Source: Verrucomicrobiota bacterium (GTDB taxonomy: Bacteria; Verrucomicrobiota; Verrucomicrobiia; Limisphaerales; UBA9464). Taken from it: a stretch of DNA of 8,326 nt. Numbering within the stretch: position 1 is the stretch's first letter; the number at the start of each line of letters is the position of its first letter. The DNA lies in contig JAPLUH010000255.1 of NCBI GenBank assembly GCA_026397675.1, positions 1 to 8,326 on the forward strand. The letters run 5' to 3'. The position numbers and the translations under genes are program-made. This document shows, piece after piece, positions 7,231 through 8,326 of the stretch. The notes below the pieces were generated by a model. The model was not told the origin of the DNA and ran no database searches. It saw only the letters and a program-made list of their open reading frames with translations.

Positions 7231-8326
7231 ATGCCCCTCGCCCCGTGTCCCCATTGCACTGAGCGCCCCATTAAGCGGATTCAACCACGCAGCATTGGGT
7301 TCGGTTCAATTTGGCAGAACCTCCGGGCCACGGTCTCCACGTTCCTCCTTTTGAGCGGGCTCCTGTCCGCCCTCTTCGAGGCTTCGGCCTCTCCCGCTCC
7401 GAAGCGACCCAACATCCTGCTCATCGTCTCCGACGACCAGGCTTGGACGGACCACGGCTTCATGGGGCATCCCACGATCCGCACACCCCACCTCGACCGT
7501 CTGGCGGCCCGTTCGCTGTGCTTCACGCGGGGGTACGTTCCGTCGAGCTTGTGTTGCCCCAGCCTCGCCTCACTCATCACCGGCCGATACCCACACCAGC
7601 ATGGCGTCGTCTGCAACGATCCTGCCAGACCGCCCGGCCAGCCTTCGGCGGACTTCTACCGCAGCGACGTCTACCGGGCCGGGCGCGAGCGACTGTCGTC
7701 GTTCCTTGAGCAAACCCCCACCCTACCCCGAATCCTCCGCGACCAGGGGTACCTGAGCTTCCAGAGTGGCAAGTGGTGGCAGAACCACTATTCGCGAGGC
7801 GGCTTCACCCACGGAATGACCCGAGGCGACCGGCATGGAGACGCTGGCCTAGACATAGGCCGGGTCACGATGAAGCCCATCGAAGACTTCGTGACCCTCG
7901 CCGAACAAGAGAACCGACCGTGGATGGTCTGGTACGCCCCCATGATGCCGCACGACCCCCACACGCCCCCGGAGCGGTTTTTGGCCCGGCACCGCGGGAC
8001 AGCGCCGTCGCTGCCGATCGCAAACTACCGAGGCATGGTCGAATGGTTCGACGACACTTGCGGCCAACTCTTGGAGTTCTTGGAGAAGCGGGGCTCGGCG
8101 GAGCACACCCTGGTCGTCTTCGTCACCGACAATGGATGGATCACCGATCCGCAAACCGGACGCTTTGCCCCTCGCTCCAAGCAAAGCCCCTACGACGGCG
8201 GACTGCGCACCCCCATCCTCATCGGGTGGCCGGGTCGTGTGAAACCCCAGCGCGATGAAACTCACGCCGTGTCGAGCCTCGACCTAATGCCGACACTCCT
8301 GCGGGCCGCCGGCGTGAAGACTCCTC
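7231..8326 (+). CDS. Secreted family S1 sulfatase, partial at C-terminus
   Basis: The gene starts at ATG 7231 and is open to the right edge, giving 365 codons of a protein usually near 450-550. A hydrophobic segment (about 38-50) ending ASASPA acts as signal peptide after a long basic n-region. NILLIVSDDQ carries metal-binding D68-D69. The signature L107-C-C-P-S-L112 places Cys108 as the residue normally oxidised to formylglycine; Leu112 replaces the usual Arg of CxPSR. Other active-site parts are GKWW (180-183), APMMPHDPH (236-244), TDNG with D300-N301, and K317 followed by YDGGLRTP. The enzyme would hydrolyse a sulfate ester, probably on a polysaccharide, outside the cytoplasm. The KWW variant with GGFTHGMTRGD matches a subgroup common in planctomycete-like bacteria. 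No other in-frame ATG precedes the catalytic domain, and no ribosome binding site is evident. Substrate unknown; phosphohydrolase or phosphonate hydrolase activity is a less likely alternative. Confidence 0.92.
   Translation, partial: MPLAPCPHCTERPIKRIQPRSIGFGSIWQNLRATVSTFLLLSGLLSALFEASASPAPKRPNILLIVSDDQAWTDHGFMGHPTIRTPHLDRLAARSLCFTRGYVPSSLCCPSLASLITGRYPHQHGVVCNDPARPPGQPSADFYRSDVYRAGRERLSSFLEQTPTLPRILRDQGYLSFQSGKWWQNHYSRGGFTHGMTRGDRHGDAGLDIGRVTMKPIEDFVTLAEQENRPWMVWYAPMMPHDPHTPPERFLARHRGTAPSLPIANYRGMVEWFDDTCGQLLEFLEKRGSAEHTLVVFVTDNGWITDPQTGRFAPRSKQSPYDGGLRTPILIGWPGRVKPQRDETHAVSSLDLMPTLLRAAGVKTP

Noticed and set aside
7849..8265. Minus-strand open frame opposite the sulfatase
   Set aside because: The plus strand encodes conserved sulfatase motifs throughout this interval, so this is a shadow frame.

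Overview
The window comes from a GC-rich bacterial chromosome, most likely of the Planctomycetota, Verrucomicrobiota or Lentisphaerota. The main support is a neighbouring pair of genes typical of that superphylum: a large secreted PSD1-type protein (cytochrome c-like PSC1, DUF1549 and DUF1553 domains) and a DUF1501 protein. A family S1 sulfatase of a style common in these phyla, secreted or lipid-anchored hydrolases, and mostly absent Shine-Dalgarno sequences agree with this. The phylum cannot be fixed from this sequence alone.

Layout. On the minus strand at the left edge lies the N-terminal part of a secreted glucuronoyl esterase-like (CE15) protein (1-425). Upstream of it, also on the minus strand, is a GNAT acetyltransferase (560-1123). 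The GNAT gene is divergent from a plus-strand SGNH-hydrolase-like lipoprotein (1210-1959), and the short region between them holds an 8-bp inverted repeat. The lipoprotein gene converges on the minus-strand PSD1-DUF1501 operon (2026-6323), whose two genes overlap by an ATGA junction. About 290 bp of divergent intergenic DNA follows. It precedes a plus-strand orphan lipoprotein (6615-7139) and then a sulfatase that runs off the right edge (7231-8326).

How the genes may work together. All proteins except the GNAT enzyme carry export signals (Sec, Tat-like or lipoprotein), so the window mostly encodes extracytoplasmic functions. The CE15-like esterase, the SGNH hydrolase and the sulfatase are all enzyme types that remove ester-linked groups from polysaccharides. 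PSD1/DUF1501 pairs are very often found near sulfatases in these bacteria, but their biochemical role is not established. A contribution to breakdown of sulfated, esterified, uronate-containing glycans is a reasonable inference, not a demonstrated one. I see no tRNA or rRNA gene, CRISPR array, transposase, integrase or phage gene. No clearly undescribed system is visible. The points most worth a second look are the Leu in place of Arg in the sulfatase signature, the orphan lipoprotein beside it, and the domain inserted in the PSD1 protein.
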